A stretch of DNA of 34,411 nucleotides, taken from contig JAGYPA010000035.1 of assembly GCA_018399255.1 (NCBI GenBank), positions 1 through 34,411 of the forward strand, in the 5' to 3' direction. Source of the stretch: Spirochaetales bacterium. GTDB taxonomy: Bacteria > Spirochaetota > Spirochaetia > JABMQR01. The position numbers and the translations under genes are program-made. The stretch's first letter is position 1. Each line of letters begins with the position of its first letter. The notes under the pieces were generated by a model. The model saw only the letters and a list, made by a program, of their open reading frames with translations. It did no database searches and was not told the origin of the DNA. Shown here piece after piece: positions 1-7,251 of the stretch.

Positions 1-139
1 CTGAATAGTGGGCAGCGAGTAGTTGCAAGGTTTCGACAGCACTGGATATTTTTTCCATCTGGTGCCCCTTGAGCGGCGGGAGCAGCTCAAACGTAAACAG
101 GGGCTTTTTTGCAGATGACAGTATCTCGGTAACTTTCAT
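1..139 (-). CDS. metF: 5,10-methylenetetrahydrofolate reductase, N-terminal fragment (cut by window edge)
   Basis: Only the first 46 codons are visible; the gene continues past base 1. The start ATG is at 139-137, preceded by AAGGA (146-150 on the complement) with a 6-nt spacer. The fragment reads MKVTEILSSAKKPLFTFELL and then PPLKGHQMEKI. The FTFELLPPLKG segment matches the start of the MetF TIM barrel, where the Glu of the F(S/T)FE motif is the catalytic acid. MetF reduces methylene-THF to 5-methyl-THF, the methyl donor for MetH. It lies 42 nt downstream of metH on the same strand, so it is almost certainly the last known gene of the methionine operon. The family call rests on this short motif and on context. 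Confidence 0.85.
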   Translation of the reverse strand, partial: MKVTEILSSAKKPLFTFELLPPLKGHQMEKISSAVETLQLLAAHYS

Positions 140-181
140 AAAATTTCCTTCTCCGTTACAACCTCAATGGGGGATGCGCCG

Positions 182-3100
182 TCAGCTGTTCCAACCGGCC
201 GGTTTTTTGCGATGCAGAAGAACCGGGGCAAGCCATCGGACAGCTTCCTCATGATTCCAGCCTTTCCTCTCAGCATAATCATCAAGCTGGTCCTGATCAA
301 TCTTTCCTGCTGAAAAATAGGAAGATTCCGCATTCCCCACCAGGTATCCGCATTCCGAGGAGGGGGGATTCATGACATACGTTCCGGTAAGTTCTACACC
401 CGCAGCCTCCTCCCCACCCAGCAAGTCGATAATCTGCCGCTTTTCGGTATGATCGGGGCAGATCGGATACCCCGGAGCGGGGCGAATGCCGGCATAATTA
501 CCGGCTATAAGATCTGCCGGGACAGCCTCCCGGACCGGCTCATATCCCCAGAGTTCCCGACGTACCTGAAGATGGGCATATTCTGCCGCAGCTTCGGCAA
601 TTCTGTCAGAAACAGCCTGAAGCAGCAGAGACTGATAGCTCTCTCCTTCTTCTGCCAGGCGGTCAATTTCGCGCTTTACTTCTTTGCCGGCTGTAGATGC
701 AAACACACCGAAATAATCCTGCGGCTTCCCTGCAGAATCCAGCGGAAGCACAAAGTCAGCCAGACACAGGGTCACTTCATAATCCCGCTGCTGCCGGAGA
801 AAATGGAGCCGGGCCAGCTCCCTCCCGTTATCCTCAGGATCAAATACCGCAATGTCATCCCCTGAGCGGGCGGCAGGAAAAATTCCAACCGACGCCTGCG
901 GCCTGAGGGTTCCCTGTTTTTCACAAGTCTCGAGCAGAACTAAGGCATCCCGTCGGAGCTCCGCTGCTTCAGGCGAGCTGAATGGAAGTCGCCATGCGTG
1001 ATACAGCATCTTCCAATTAATCAGCGGAATAATATCGGAGAGAGCCGCTATCCCGATACGGGTAACTCCAGGCTTGCGAGGTGCTGCCGGCGGCGTTTCG
1101 TCCTTCAGCCGGCAGCGTCTCCTGCGGGCTTCTTCCAGCGAAATGTGCGGCTTGAGTTCGCGTCTGTCATCCTGTTCCCGTATTTTCTGATAGACAGTCC
1201 GCGTTTGCTGCTCAAGTTCGGTCCGCTGTTCCGGATTCATCAGGAGGGAAGCGATTCTGACCGCCGTTGAGGCATCTGAAACATGAAATACCGGATTTCT
1301 GCTTTCCGGTTCGATATATAGGGCAGTATGCTCTTCGGATGTCGTTGCGCCTCCGATCAGGATCGGCAGATAACGTTTCCTCCGGTTAAGCTCGGCAATA
1401 GTATGAACCATCTCATGAAGTGAAGGGGTTATCAGCCCGCTCAGTCCCACAATATCAACCTGCTCCCGTTCAGCGGCATCGGCAATTTCAACCGGTTCCG
1501 CCATCACGCCCAAATCGATAACCTGAAAATTATTGCAGGCAAGGATGACAGATACAATGTTCTTGCCGATATCATGCACATCCCCCCGAACCGTAGCCAG
1601 CAGGATTTTTCCAGCAGAGATCTGCCGTCCCGCCTGCTCACGGGTTACATAGGGTTCAAGATAATCAACCGCCTGCTTCATAACCCGGGCGCTTTTTACC
1701 ACTTGCGGGAGAAACATTTTGCCTGCGCCGAACCTGCTGCCCACGATGTTCATCCCCTCCATCAGGGGTCCTTCTATAAGCGACAGGGCCGGCAGTCCGA
1801 CAGCTGCTGCTTCGAGACGCGCCTCCTCAAGGTCGGCAGCAAGATGGCTGGTGATACCTCGGACAAGCGCATGCGTCAGCCGCTGATCCGGTGTTCCTTC
1901 TCTCCATACGGGGTCCTCTCCCCGTCCGAGGTCCTTTCCCCTTCCGGTTTTCTTTACCCCGTTTACCCCCTTTACCTCATTTACCCCGGTCTCCTGGTCG
2001 CGCAGCTCTTCTGCCAGAGTTATCAAATCCGCAGCCGATTCGGGGTTTCGGGCCAGGATCACATCCTCCACAAGATTCAGGAGGTCAGGCTGAATGTCAT
2101 CGTAGACGGTAATCATCCCCGGATTGACAATTCCCATATCCATCCCTGCATTGATGGCATGATAGAGAAACGCAGAATGCATTGCCTCACGAATGGTATC
2201 GCTTCCGCGAAACGAAAAGGAGAGATTACTCACACCGCCGCTGATTCGTACACCCGGAAGATTTTTCCGTATCCAGGCCGCGGCCCGGATAAAATCGGCC
2301 CCATACGCATCGTGTTCGGAAATTCCAGTCGCCACAGCAAGAATATTGGGGTCAAAGATGATATCTTCGGGCACCATGCCGGCCTCATCTGCCAGCAGTC
2401 GGTACGATCGTTCGGCAATGGCAATCTTTCTTGCATAGTCTGCGGCCTGGCCTTTTTCGTCAAACAGCATCACCACGACAGCTGCCCCGAACTTTCTGAT
2501 ATTTGCTGCTTTGGCAAGAAACGGACCAGGACCTTCCTTCAGGCTGATAGAATTAACTATGCCTTTACCTTGAAGGCATTTAAGACCGCTTTCCACCACA
2601 TCCCAGTTTGATGAATCGATCATGAAGGGAACCCGGCAGATATCGGGATCGGACGCGATCATATTAAGGAACGCTGTCATGGCGCCGGCCGCATCGATCA
2701 TGGCATCATCCATGCAGATATCGATAATCTGGGCCCCCTGCTCAACCTGACTCTTCGCTGCAGCCGCAGCCTCTTCATAGCGCTTTTCGCGAATCAGGCG
2801 GGCAAATTTTCGCGATCCGGCCACGTTGGTCCGTTCGCCGATATTGATAAAGTTCATTCCTTGCCTGACTATGAGCGGTTCCAGACCGCTGAGTCTTGTC
2901 TCCCGGCGTCGCTCGGGAACTGCCCGTGGAGGAACATCCCGCACAATTTCCGCCAGCTTCCGCACATGCTCCGGAGTTGTTCCGCAGCAGCCGCCGACGA
3001 TGTTAACCAGTCCGGCCTCAGCAAACTCACGGATAACCAAAGCCATCTCGGCTGCGCTCTGGGTATAGTTTCCATGCCGGTCTGGAAGCCCGGCGTTCGG

Positions 3101-3922
3101 ATGAACACTCACCAGACAGCCCGCTGCCGGGGCTAGTTTTTCAATATGGGTCCTGAGTTCAGCTGCGCCAAGGGAACAGTTGAGCCCGATTGAGAGCGGT
3201 TCGGCATGCTCGATGGAAATAACAAATGCTTCCGGGGTCTGCCCGGCCAGAAGACGGCCGCTGGCATCGCTGATGGTACCGGAAATCATAATCGGCAGTG
3301 CAATTCCGCGCTCTTCTTCGAGCAGGGATGCTGCATAGAGGGCGGCCTTGGCATTGAGCGTGTCAAAAACCGTTTCAAGCAGCAGAATATCGATGCCGCC
3401 TTCGGCCAGGCCCCGGATCTGTTCAAGATAGCCCTCAGCGAGCTGATCAAAGGTGAGATCCCGGTAGGCGGGATCCTCGACCCGGGGTGAAAGGGAGAGG
3501 GTCTTGCTTGTCGGTCCTATGGATCCGGCGGTAAAACGCGGCCGGCCGTCTCGAAGTTCAAACTCTACGGCTGCCTGCCGGGCCAGTTCAGCTGCTGCCG
3601 CATTGATATCGTAGGTAAGCTCAGAAATTCCGTAATCTTTCAGAGATACAGGATTCGCGTTAAAGGAGTTGGTCGTGATGATATCAGCTCCGGCTTCCAG
3701 GTATCGGCAGTGAATATCGTAGATAAGATCCGGTCTGGTCAGACACAGCAGATCGTTGCAGCCCTTCAGAGGGGCTGTGATCCTGTCGAGTACTTCTGCT
3801 AAAGCATCGTCATGATAAGCTTCCTCTCCAAGCTTCTCCGCCTGTATGAGCGTGCCCATGGCGCCGTCGAGCACCAGAATCCTTTTTTCCGCCTCAGTCT
3901 TGATCTGTTCAGCTTTTGTCAT
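182..3922 (-). CDS. metH: Cobalamin-dependent methionine synthase
   Basis: This 1246-residue protein transfers the methyl group of 5-methyl-THF to homocysteine through methylcobalamin. All four modules are present. The homocysteine/zinc barrel has Cys249 (GLNCSLGA) and Cys312/Cys313 (GGCCGT). The pterin-binding barrel starts near residue 355 ([13 protein letters not shown]). The B12 cap and Rossmann domain carries GDVHDIGKN with the cobalt-ligand His783, then VGLSGL and IGGATTS. The C-terminal AdoMet reactivation domain has RPAPGYP. The length is close to E. coli MetH (1227 aa). Most of the surplus is a repeat insertion at residues 646-671 between the pterin and cap domains. The start ATG follows AAGGA and overlaps the upstream UPF0280 gene by 14 nt, suggesting translational coupling. 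With the reactivation domain present, no separate activase is needed. Confidence 0.98.
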   Translation of the reverse strand: MTKAEQIKTEAEKRILVLDGAMGTLIQAEKLGEEAYHDDALAEVLDRITAPLKGCNDLLCLTRPDLIYDIHCRYLEAGADIITTNSFNANPVSLKDYGISELTYDINAAAAELARQAAVEFELRDGRPRFTAGSIGPTSKTLSLSPRVEDPAYRDLTFDQLAEGYLEQIRGLAEGGIDILLLETVFDTLNAKAALYAASLLEEERGIALPIMISGTISDASGRLLAGQTPEAFVISIEHAEPLSIGLNCSLGAAELRTHIEKLAPAAGCLVSVHPNAGLPDRHGNYTQSAAEMALVIREFAEAGLVNIVGGCCGTTPEHVRKLAEIVRDVPPRAVPERRRETRLSGLEPLIVRQGMNFINIGERTNVAGSRKFARLIREKRYEEAAAAAKSQVEQGAQIIDICMDDAMIDAAGAMTAFLNMIASDPDICRVPFMIDSSNWDVVESGLKCLQGKGIVNSISLKEGPGPFLAKAANIRKFGAAVVVMLFDEKGQAADYARKIAIAERSYRLLADEAGMVPEDIIFDPNILAVATGISEHDAYGADFIRAAAWIRKNLPGVRISGGVSNLSFSFRGSDTIREAMHSAFLYHAINAGMDMGIVNPGMITVYDDIQPDLLNLVEDVILARNPESAADLITLAEELRDQETGVNEVKGVNGVKKTGRGKDLGRGEDPVWREGTPDQRLTHALVRGITSHLAADLEEARLEAAAVGLPALSLIEGPLMEGMNIVGSRFGAGKMFLPQVVKSARVMKQAVDYLEPYVTREQAGRQISAGKILLATVRGDVHDIGKNIVSVILACNNFQVIDLGVMAEPVEIADAAEREQVDIVGLSGLITPSLHEMVHTIAELNRRKRYLPILIGGATTSEEHTALYIEPESRNPVFHVSDASTAVRIASLLMNPEQRTELEQQTRTVYQKIREQDDRRELKPHISLEEARRRRCRLKDETPPAAPRKPGVTRIGIAALSDIIPLINWKMLYHAWRLPFSSPEAAELRRDALVLLETCEKQGTLRPQASVGIFPAARSGDDIAVFDPEDNGRELARLHFLRQQRDYEVTLCLADFVLPLDSAGKPQDYFGVFASTAGKEVKREIDRLAEEGESYQSLLLQAVSDRIAEAAAEYAHLQVRRELWGYEPVREAVPADLIAGNYAGIRPAPGYPICPDHTEKRQIIDLLGGEEAAGVELTGTYVMNPPSSECGYLVGNAESSYFSAGKIDQDQLDDYAERKGWNHEEAVRWLAPVLLHRKKPAGWNS
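1910..1987 (-). repeat. In-frame 18-bp tandem repeats in the metH linker
   Basis: Two adjacent pairs of 18-bp repeats are separated by 6 bp. On the coding strand the copies at 1987-1970 and 1969-1952 encode GVNEVK and GVNGVK. The copies at 1945-1928 and 1927-1910 encode GRGKDL and GRGEDP. They form residues 646-671, between the pterin-binding barrel and the B12 cap domain, where E. coli MetH has only a short linker. The unit is a multiple of three, so copy-number change keeps the frame. The composition (Gly, Lys, Arg, Asp) suggests a flexible, solvent-exposed linker. Confidence 0.85.
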
Positions 3923-4682
3923 GGATAATCCTTATTTCACATTTTCCGCATACCGCAGCCTTATCGCGGTAGATTATCAGGGCCGACACTACTTGTTCAA
4001 GACTTCTCAGCGCTTCAATAGCCTTGTCAATATCATCATATCCGTGAATCCGGTTGCCGAAGGCCGTCGCCAGGGCATCAGCCTCGGCAGCATCGGCGCA
4101 GGCAACGGTTACAGCATCCGCATTCCCGAAGCTTAACGAATGCCCGACTGTTCCTGATGATGTGCAGATACCCAGGGGAGTGCATTCGGGAGGCACCAGA
4201 ATGCCCATCTTCCCGGAGAGCGGTGATGTTCCGGCATACACTGAGACCGTAAGAGGCCGGACAACGGATACCCAGAGGTCTCCTCCGTTTTCCACCACTA
4301 TTTCCTGAATCGGAAATTCACTCACCAGCGATCGGCCGACCAGTTCTGCGGCGGTTCCGGCAACGGCTGCCATCGGCCCGGTCCCGGCCGATTTCCCGGC
4401 AGCGGCCATTTTCCGGGCAGGAGCAGGGGCCCCCTGTCCGACAGAAACCGGCACCAGACTCTCCAGAAATTCCCGGTGATCCCGTATATAGCCTTCGAGC
4501 TCCCCGCGAAAACGTCCGATCGTGCGCAGGGTTGACGCCTTCAATTGTTCACCGCCGATCGCATTGAACGATTCGCGGTCGATGCCGATCCAGAGATCAG
4601 TTTCACCCACGCAGGCAGTATACGAGCTGAATCCTCCCCCGATCATACGTTCGCGATAGGTCCTCGGTTCGTATCTCTGCAA
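3909..4682 (-). CDS. UPF0280 / COG2122 ApbE-like protein, probable sulfide-assimilation factor
   Basis: 257 residues, starting at TTG (4682-4680). The start is chosen because AGGAG (4695-4691 on the complement) lies exactly 8 nt upstream. Recognisable family segments are [15 protein letters not shown] (about 124-138), [13 protein letters not shown] (about 149-161) and [17 protein letters not shown] (about 195-211). These belong to the UPF0280 family, distantly related to the ApbE FMN-transferase fold. In Methanosarcina acetivorans the COG2122 protein MA1715 was reported to support efficient sulfide assimilation alongside the COG1900 and NIL-ferredoxin proteins. Here it sits directly between those partners and metH, whose start it overlaps by 14 nt. 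The biochemical reaction is not established; the homocysteine role is inferred from family and operon. Confidence 0.85.
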   Translation of the reverse strand: MQRYEPRTYRERMIGGGFSSYTACVGETDLWIGIDRESFNAIGGEQLKASTLRTIGRFRGELEGYIRDHREFLESLVPVSVGQGAPAPARKMAAAGKSAGTGPMAAVAGTAAELVGRSLVSEFPIQEIVVENGGDLWVSVVRPLTVSVYAGTSPLSGKMGILVPPECTPLGICTSSGTVGHSLSFGNADAVTVACADAAEADALATAFGNRIHGYDDIDKAIEALRSLEQVVSALIIYRDKAAVCGKCEIRIIHDKS

Positions 4683-4695
4683 TGCCGCTCTCTCC

Positions 4696-4759
4696 TATTC
4701 TTCCCCTTACCTATTCTTCCCCTTACCTATTCTTCCTCTTCCCTATTCTTCCTCTTCCC
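4696..4759 (-). repeat. Four tandem 16-bp repeats at the ferredoxin/UPF0280 junction
   Basis: Four contiguous 16-bp units occupy 4696-4711, 4712-4727, 4728-4743 and 4744-4759. On the plus strand the first two read TATTCTTCCCCTTACC and the last two TATTCTTCCTCTTCCC. On the transcript they are purine-rich (GGGAAGAGGAAGAATA type). The first transcribed copy supplies the terminal Glu codons and, at the copy boundary, the TAG stop of the ferredoxin gene. The array ends right against the AGGAG that serves the UPF0280 start. Confidence 0.95.
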
Positions 4760-5159
4760 GGGAGATGGAAAAAAGACGCAGGGGACAAGCCTTGATACAG
4801 AGTCCGCAGACAACGCACTGCTCAGGATCAAACTCCAGCTTCCAGGTTGTCGGATTCATTGAAAGAGCTCCGTAGAAACAGACTGATGTACAGCTGCCGC
4901 AGTCAACACACTCATCCTGCCGAAACTGCAGCTCCTTGACCAGGGGCGACCAGTGGACACCGATGGAACGGGTATATTCCAGCCCGGCTTGTATTGCCTC
5001 TTCGCTCGCCTCAAGCTCGACAACCAGCTTGCCCTCCCTTCCATAGGAAATATCGGCATTCCAGATATTGGCATCTATGTCAAATTCGCGCACGAGATGC
5101 GATATCAGCGGCTGTTTTACCGTCCCCGGTGAAAATCGGAATACAAAACGTTTTTTCAT
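4743..5159 (-). CDS. NIL-domain ferredoxin with two [4Fe-4S] clusters, homocysteine synthesis partner
   Basis: 138 residues. Residues 1-75 form a NIL (ACT-like) domain (KRFVFRFSPGTVKQPLISHL). The C-terminal half has two classic [4Fe-4S] motifs: Cys84/87/90/94 (CVDCGSCTSVC) and Cys115/118/121/125 (CVVCGLCIKAC). This is the architecture of the M. acetivorans MA1822-type ferredoxin that works with the COG1900 sulfurtransferase, presumably in the electron or persulfide steps of making homocysteine. The ATG at 5159 has GGGGAG 9 nt upstream. The last residues (REEEE) and the stop come from the 16-bp repeat array, so the acidic tail is likely not functional. It lies 72 nt downstream of the sulfurtransferase gene. 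Confidence 0.9.
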   Translation of the reverse strand: MKKRFVFRFSPGTVKQPLISHLVREFDIDANIWNADISYGREGKLVVELEASEEAIQAGLEYTRSIGVHWSPLVKELQFRQDECVDCGSCTSVCFYGALSMNPTTWKLEFDPEQCVVCGLCIKACPLRLFSISREEEE

Positions 5160-5184
5160 ATCTAGTTACTCCCCTGAATTTCTC

Positions 5185-5226
5185 CTGCCCCTGCCCCTGC
5201 CCCTGCCCCTGCTCATGCCCCTGCTC
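5185..5226 (-). repeat. Hexanucleotide tandem repeat between the sulfurtransferase and ferredoxin genes
   Basis: Seven 6-bp units lie end to end: four CTGCCC (5185-5208), then CTGCTC, ATGCCC and CTGCTC (5209-5226). On the transcript this is a GGGCAG-type purine-rich tract beginning 6 nt after the sulfurtransferase stop codon (5232-5234) and ending about 10 nt before the GGGGAG that serves the ferredoxin start. It is wholly intergenic, so copy-number change would alter only spacing or mRNA structure. Confidence 0.95.
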
Positions 5227-5231
5227 CCCGA

Positions 5232-6374
5232 TCAGGAACGCTGCTCAAGCCCTCGAACAAAGCTGTCCTTCGGCAGCATCTCTACCGGCTGCGTAAGAAG
5301 GAACGTCCCTTCCTCTATCCAACGCTTCAGCTCAGCCGCAATTTTTCGCGCTTTTTCGAGACTGGAAAGCGGCCCGGTCTTTACCTGTTTGCCCTGGATA
5401 TAAATGGATCCCGAGCGAAGCTGATCATAGGTTACCTTCCCGATTACCGGTTTGTCGGTTCGCCCGTAATCCACTACGACAGTCTCAATCTGGCTGTTGC
5501 GGATCGAGACCGCCCGCGCCATATCCTCGTCCAGAATCGGGATGGGAATTCCAATTCCGATAAATATCGATACTCCGTACTTCTCGAAATAGGCAGCCCG
5601 GATATAATCGGTCGACATCTCTTTGGCATTGCCGATCACAGCCAGCGTAGCTGCATTGCCGGCAGGTATGCCGTAGGCATTTTTTTCTTTGCGAGTGTTG
5701 AACTGGGTTCCGTACCAGGAGACATACCCCTCAGTTCCCCCGAGAAAGATCCGCGTCCCGATTCCAATGGTCCGCAGGGCGGGATCATTCAGCAGCGGGC
5801 TCAGTTCCCCCGATGTCGCATACGTTGCATTTTCCATATGGGGCATAAGGGTTCCCATGTAGGTGTAAATAGCGGACTTGCGGGAATTTACGGCAGCCGG
5901 ATAGTTCTGGTAGGCATTCCGGGGATTGAAGAGGTAGAACTCGTTCACACTCTCCTTATTGATAACCGTCTGAACCTCACGGGTAGGATAGCAGTCGGTT
6001 CCCTTAGCCCTTGCTTTCAGTTTTACATCACGGCCCGCGATAAGATCCTCTATAACGTGGGCACCTCCGTAGGTCTCATCAAAGGTCGACTCTGAAGTAG
6101 CCCCGATATAGGAATCTACGGCAGCTATGCCGGCATACACCGGAACATCGTTCAGCGAGACTTCCTCCATCCTGATAGGCGGATTGTAGTGTCCGAAATT
6201 GATAAATGCTCCGGAAGAACACATAGGACCGAAAGTTCCTGTGGTAACAACATCAGCCTTCCGGGCTATTTCGGCCGGCGACATCGATTCGGCCATTTTT
6301 GAAACTTCCTCCGCTGTAAAGACAGCCGCTTCTCCCCGCCGTATTTTTTCATTAATCTGCTCTATGGTCTTCAC
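5232..6374 (-). CDS. L-aspartate semialdehyde sulfurtransferase (COG1900/DUF39 homocysteine biosynthesis protein)
   Basis: 380 residues. I start it at the GTG at 6374-6372 (VKTIEQINEK) because GGAGG lies 8 nt upstream; a 12-codon longer ATG frame has no such site. Family features are the N-terminal VVTTGTFGPMCSSGAF with Cys52 and KAKGTDCYPTRE with Cys128. These match the two conserved cysteines (about 54 and 131) of the M. acetivorans enzyme MA1821. Other conserved stretches are IGIGTRIFLGGTEGYV and GIGIPIPILDED. In methanogens this protein, with its ferredoxin partner, converts aspartate semialdehyde and sulfide to homocysteine, bypassing homoserine activation and trans-sulfuration. Here it is the first gene of an operon ending in metH and metF, which fits that role well. 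Confidence 0.93.
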   Translation of the reverse strand: MKTIEQINEKIRRGEAAVFTAEEVSKMAESMSPAEIARKADVVTTGTFGPMCSSGAFINFGHYNPPIRMEEVSLNDVPVYAGIAAVDSYIGATSESTFDETYGGAHVIEDLIAGRDVKLKARAKGTDCYPTREVQTVINKESVNEFYLFNPRNAYQNYPAAVNSRKSAIYTYMGTLMPHMENATYATSGELSPLLNDPALRTIGIGTRIFLGGTEGYVSWYGTQFNTRKEKNAYGIPAGNAATLAVIGNAKEMSTDYIRAAYFEKYGVSIFIGIGIPIPILDEDMARAVSIRNSQIETVVVDYGRTDKPVIGKVTYDQLRSGSIYIQGKQVKTGPLSSLEKARKIAAELKRWIEEGTFLLTQPVEMLPKDSFVRGLEQRS

Positions 6375-6412
6375 CGGAAAAACCTCCCTATACCAGCTGA
6401 TATATCGCAAGA

Positions 6413-6458
6413 TGGATTGTCAGAAGATAGATTACTGCAAGATTTGCTATCGCATCCA
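6413..6458 (-). promoter_or_regulatory. Foldable 5' leader segment of the homocysteine/methionine operon
   Basis: On the transcript strand three nested complementary pairs can be read: UGGAU (6458-6454) with AUCCA (6417-6413), GAUA (6451-6448) with UAUC (6429-6426), and GCAA (6447-6444) with UUGC (6440-6437) closing a 3-nt loop. The segment also holds two direct copies of a GCAAGAT core (plus strand 6407-6413 and 6437-6443) exactly 30 bp apart. It lies 38 nt upstream of the GTG start. No known SAM-riboswitch core was recognised. It could be an attenuator, a small riboswitch, or an operator with two sites. Confidence 0.35.
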
Positions 6459-6463
6459 CCGCC

Positions 6464-6493
6464 ATAATACACTATTCCGGTAATTCATGACAA
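6464..6493 (-). promoter_or_regulatory. Probable promoter of the methionine operon
   Basis: On the minus strand TTGTCA (6493-6488) and TATTAT (6469-6464) are separated by 18 bp. Transcription would begin near 6457, giving a leader of about 80 nt. An alternative is TTGACA (6515-6510) with TGTCAT (6492-6487) at 17 bp, starting near 6480. Both are sequence matches only. Confidence 0.45.
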
Positions 6494-6574
6494 TAAAGTA
6501 AGTTGTATTTGTCAAGGATTGATGTTTTCCGGATCCCGCGTTCAGCGCTCGTAAGTAGACCATCTGCCAGGCCC

Positions 6575-6602
6575 TTGATTTCCCCTATGATTTCATGATA
6601 AT
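6575..6602 (+). promoter_or_regulatory. Possible pth promoter
   Basis: TTGATT (6575-6580) and GATAAT (6597-6602) are separated by 16 bp. The -10 ends only 9 nt before the pth ATG, so the mRNA would have a leader of just 2-3 nt and the GAGGGA upstream of the ATG might not be transcribed. An earlier start site using that Shine-Dalgarno is also possible. Confidence 0.35.
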
Positions 6603-6611
6603 GAGGGAACC

Positions 6612-7190
6612 ATGAGAATACTGGCAGCCTTTCTGGGCAACCCCGGAACCGCATACGCTCATACCCGGCATAATTTCGGACAGATACTCTGCAGAGGTTT
6701 TGAACAGCAAACGGGTTCTCTCAGGTGGAAAGACAAGTTTCGCGGTCTCAGTGCGGATCTCCCTGCAGATGGTCCGAACAGGGTAACTCTGCTCTGCCCG
6801 GGCGGGTATATGAATACCAGCGGAGAAAGCATAGGAACCGCTGCCCGCTACTTTTCCATAGAGCCTGGCCAGATTGTGATCGTCCATGATGATCTGGAAA
6901 CACCTTTCGGCACGATAACCGGCAAGTTCGGCGGCGGACTCGGCGGCCATAACGGGTTGAAGTCAACAGCCCGCTCTCTGGGCAGCAATGACTTCTATCG
7001 CCTGAAGTTGGGAATAGGCAGACCCCGGCAGGAGTCTCCCGCCAGGTTTGTACTTTCCCGATTTGACCCCGTGGAAGAAGCCCGTCTGCCCGATATTATC
7101 GATGCGGCGGTATCCGTTCTCTATCAGGTTTTTGCAGCGGCCTCTCCGTCAGCCTTTCCGACCGGCCTCCAGACCCTGTTTCCCTCATGA
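6612..7190 (+). CDS. pth: Peptidyl-tRNA hydrolase
   Basis: 192 residues, close to the usual 185-200. It cleaves the ester bond of peptidyl-tRNAs released from stalled ribosomes, recycling tRNA in the cytoplasm. The catalytic set sits at the E. coli numbers: Asn10 (FLGNPG), His20 (TRHNFG) and Asp93 (VIVHDDLE). GGGLGGHNGLKS and FYRLKLGIGRP are also conserved. The ATG follows GAGGGA. It is divergent from the methionine operon across 237 bp. The last 30 or so residues (AAASPSAFPTGLQTLFPS) are less conserved than the core. Confidence 0.97.
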   Translation: MRILAAFLGNPGTAYAHTRHNFGQILCRGFEQQTGSLRWKDKFRGLSADLPADGPNRVTLLCPGGYMNTSGESIGTAARYFSIEPGQIVIVHDDLETPFGTITGKFGGGLGGHNGLKSTARSLGSNDFYRLKLGIGRPRQESPARFVLSRFDPVEEARLPDIIDAAVSVLYQVFAAASPSAFPTGLQTLFPS

Positions 7191-7216
7191 CAAACAAAAT
7201 CGATACATGGTATAGT
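7187..7216 (+). promoter_or_regulatory. Promoter of the GH13 gene, overlapping the pth stop
   Basis: ATGACA (7187-7192) and TATAGT (7211-7216) are separated by 18 bp; each hexamer is one mismatch from the sigma-70-type consensus. The -35 overlaps the pth stop codon (TGA, 7188-7190). The start would be near 7223, giving a leader of about 29 nt that contains AAGGAG. Confidence 0.55.
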
Positions 7217-7251
7217 TGATTAGTCAAAACCATGCTGTAAAGGAGTGTCTC

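Noticed and set aside
1574..2611. A 345-codon open frame on the plus strand, antisense to metH
   Set aside because: It lies wholly inside the strongly conserved metH gene; its translation has no recognisable domain and is explained by the composition of the opposite strand.
4696..4759. CRISPR-like array
   Set aside because: The units are contiguous 16-mers without spacers.
6375..6611. Known SAM-I or SAM-II riboswitch upstream of the methionine operon
   Set aside because: The conserved core segments of those classes were not recognised; only short generic stems are present.
6472..6654. A 60-codon minus-strand frame between pth and the methionine operon
   Set aside because: It overlaps the pth start and the operon promoter region, and its translation resembles nothing.
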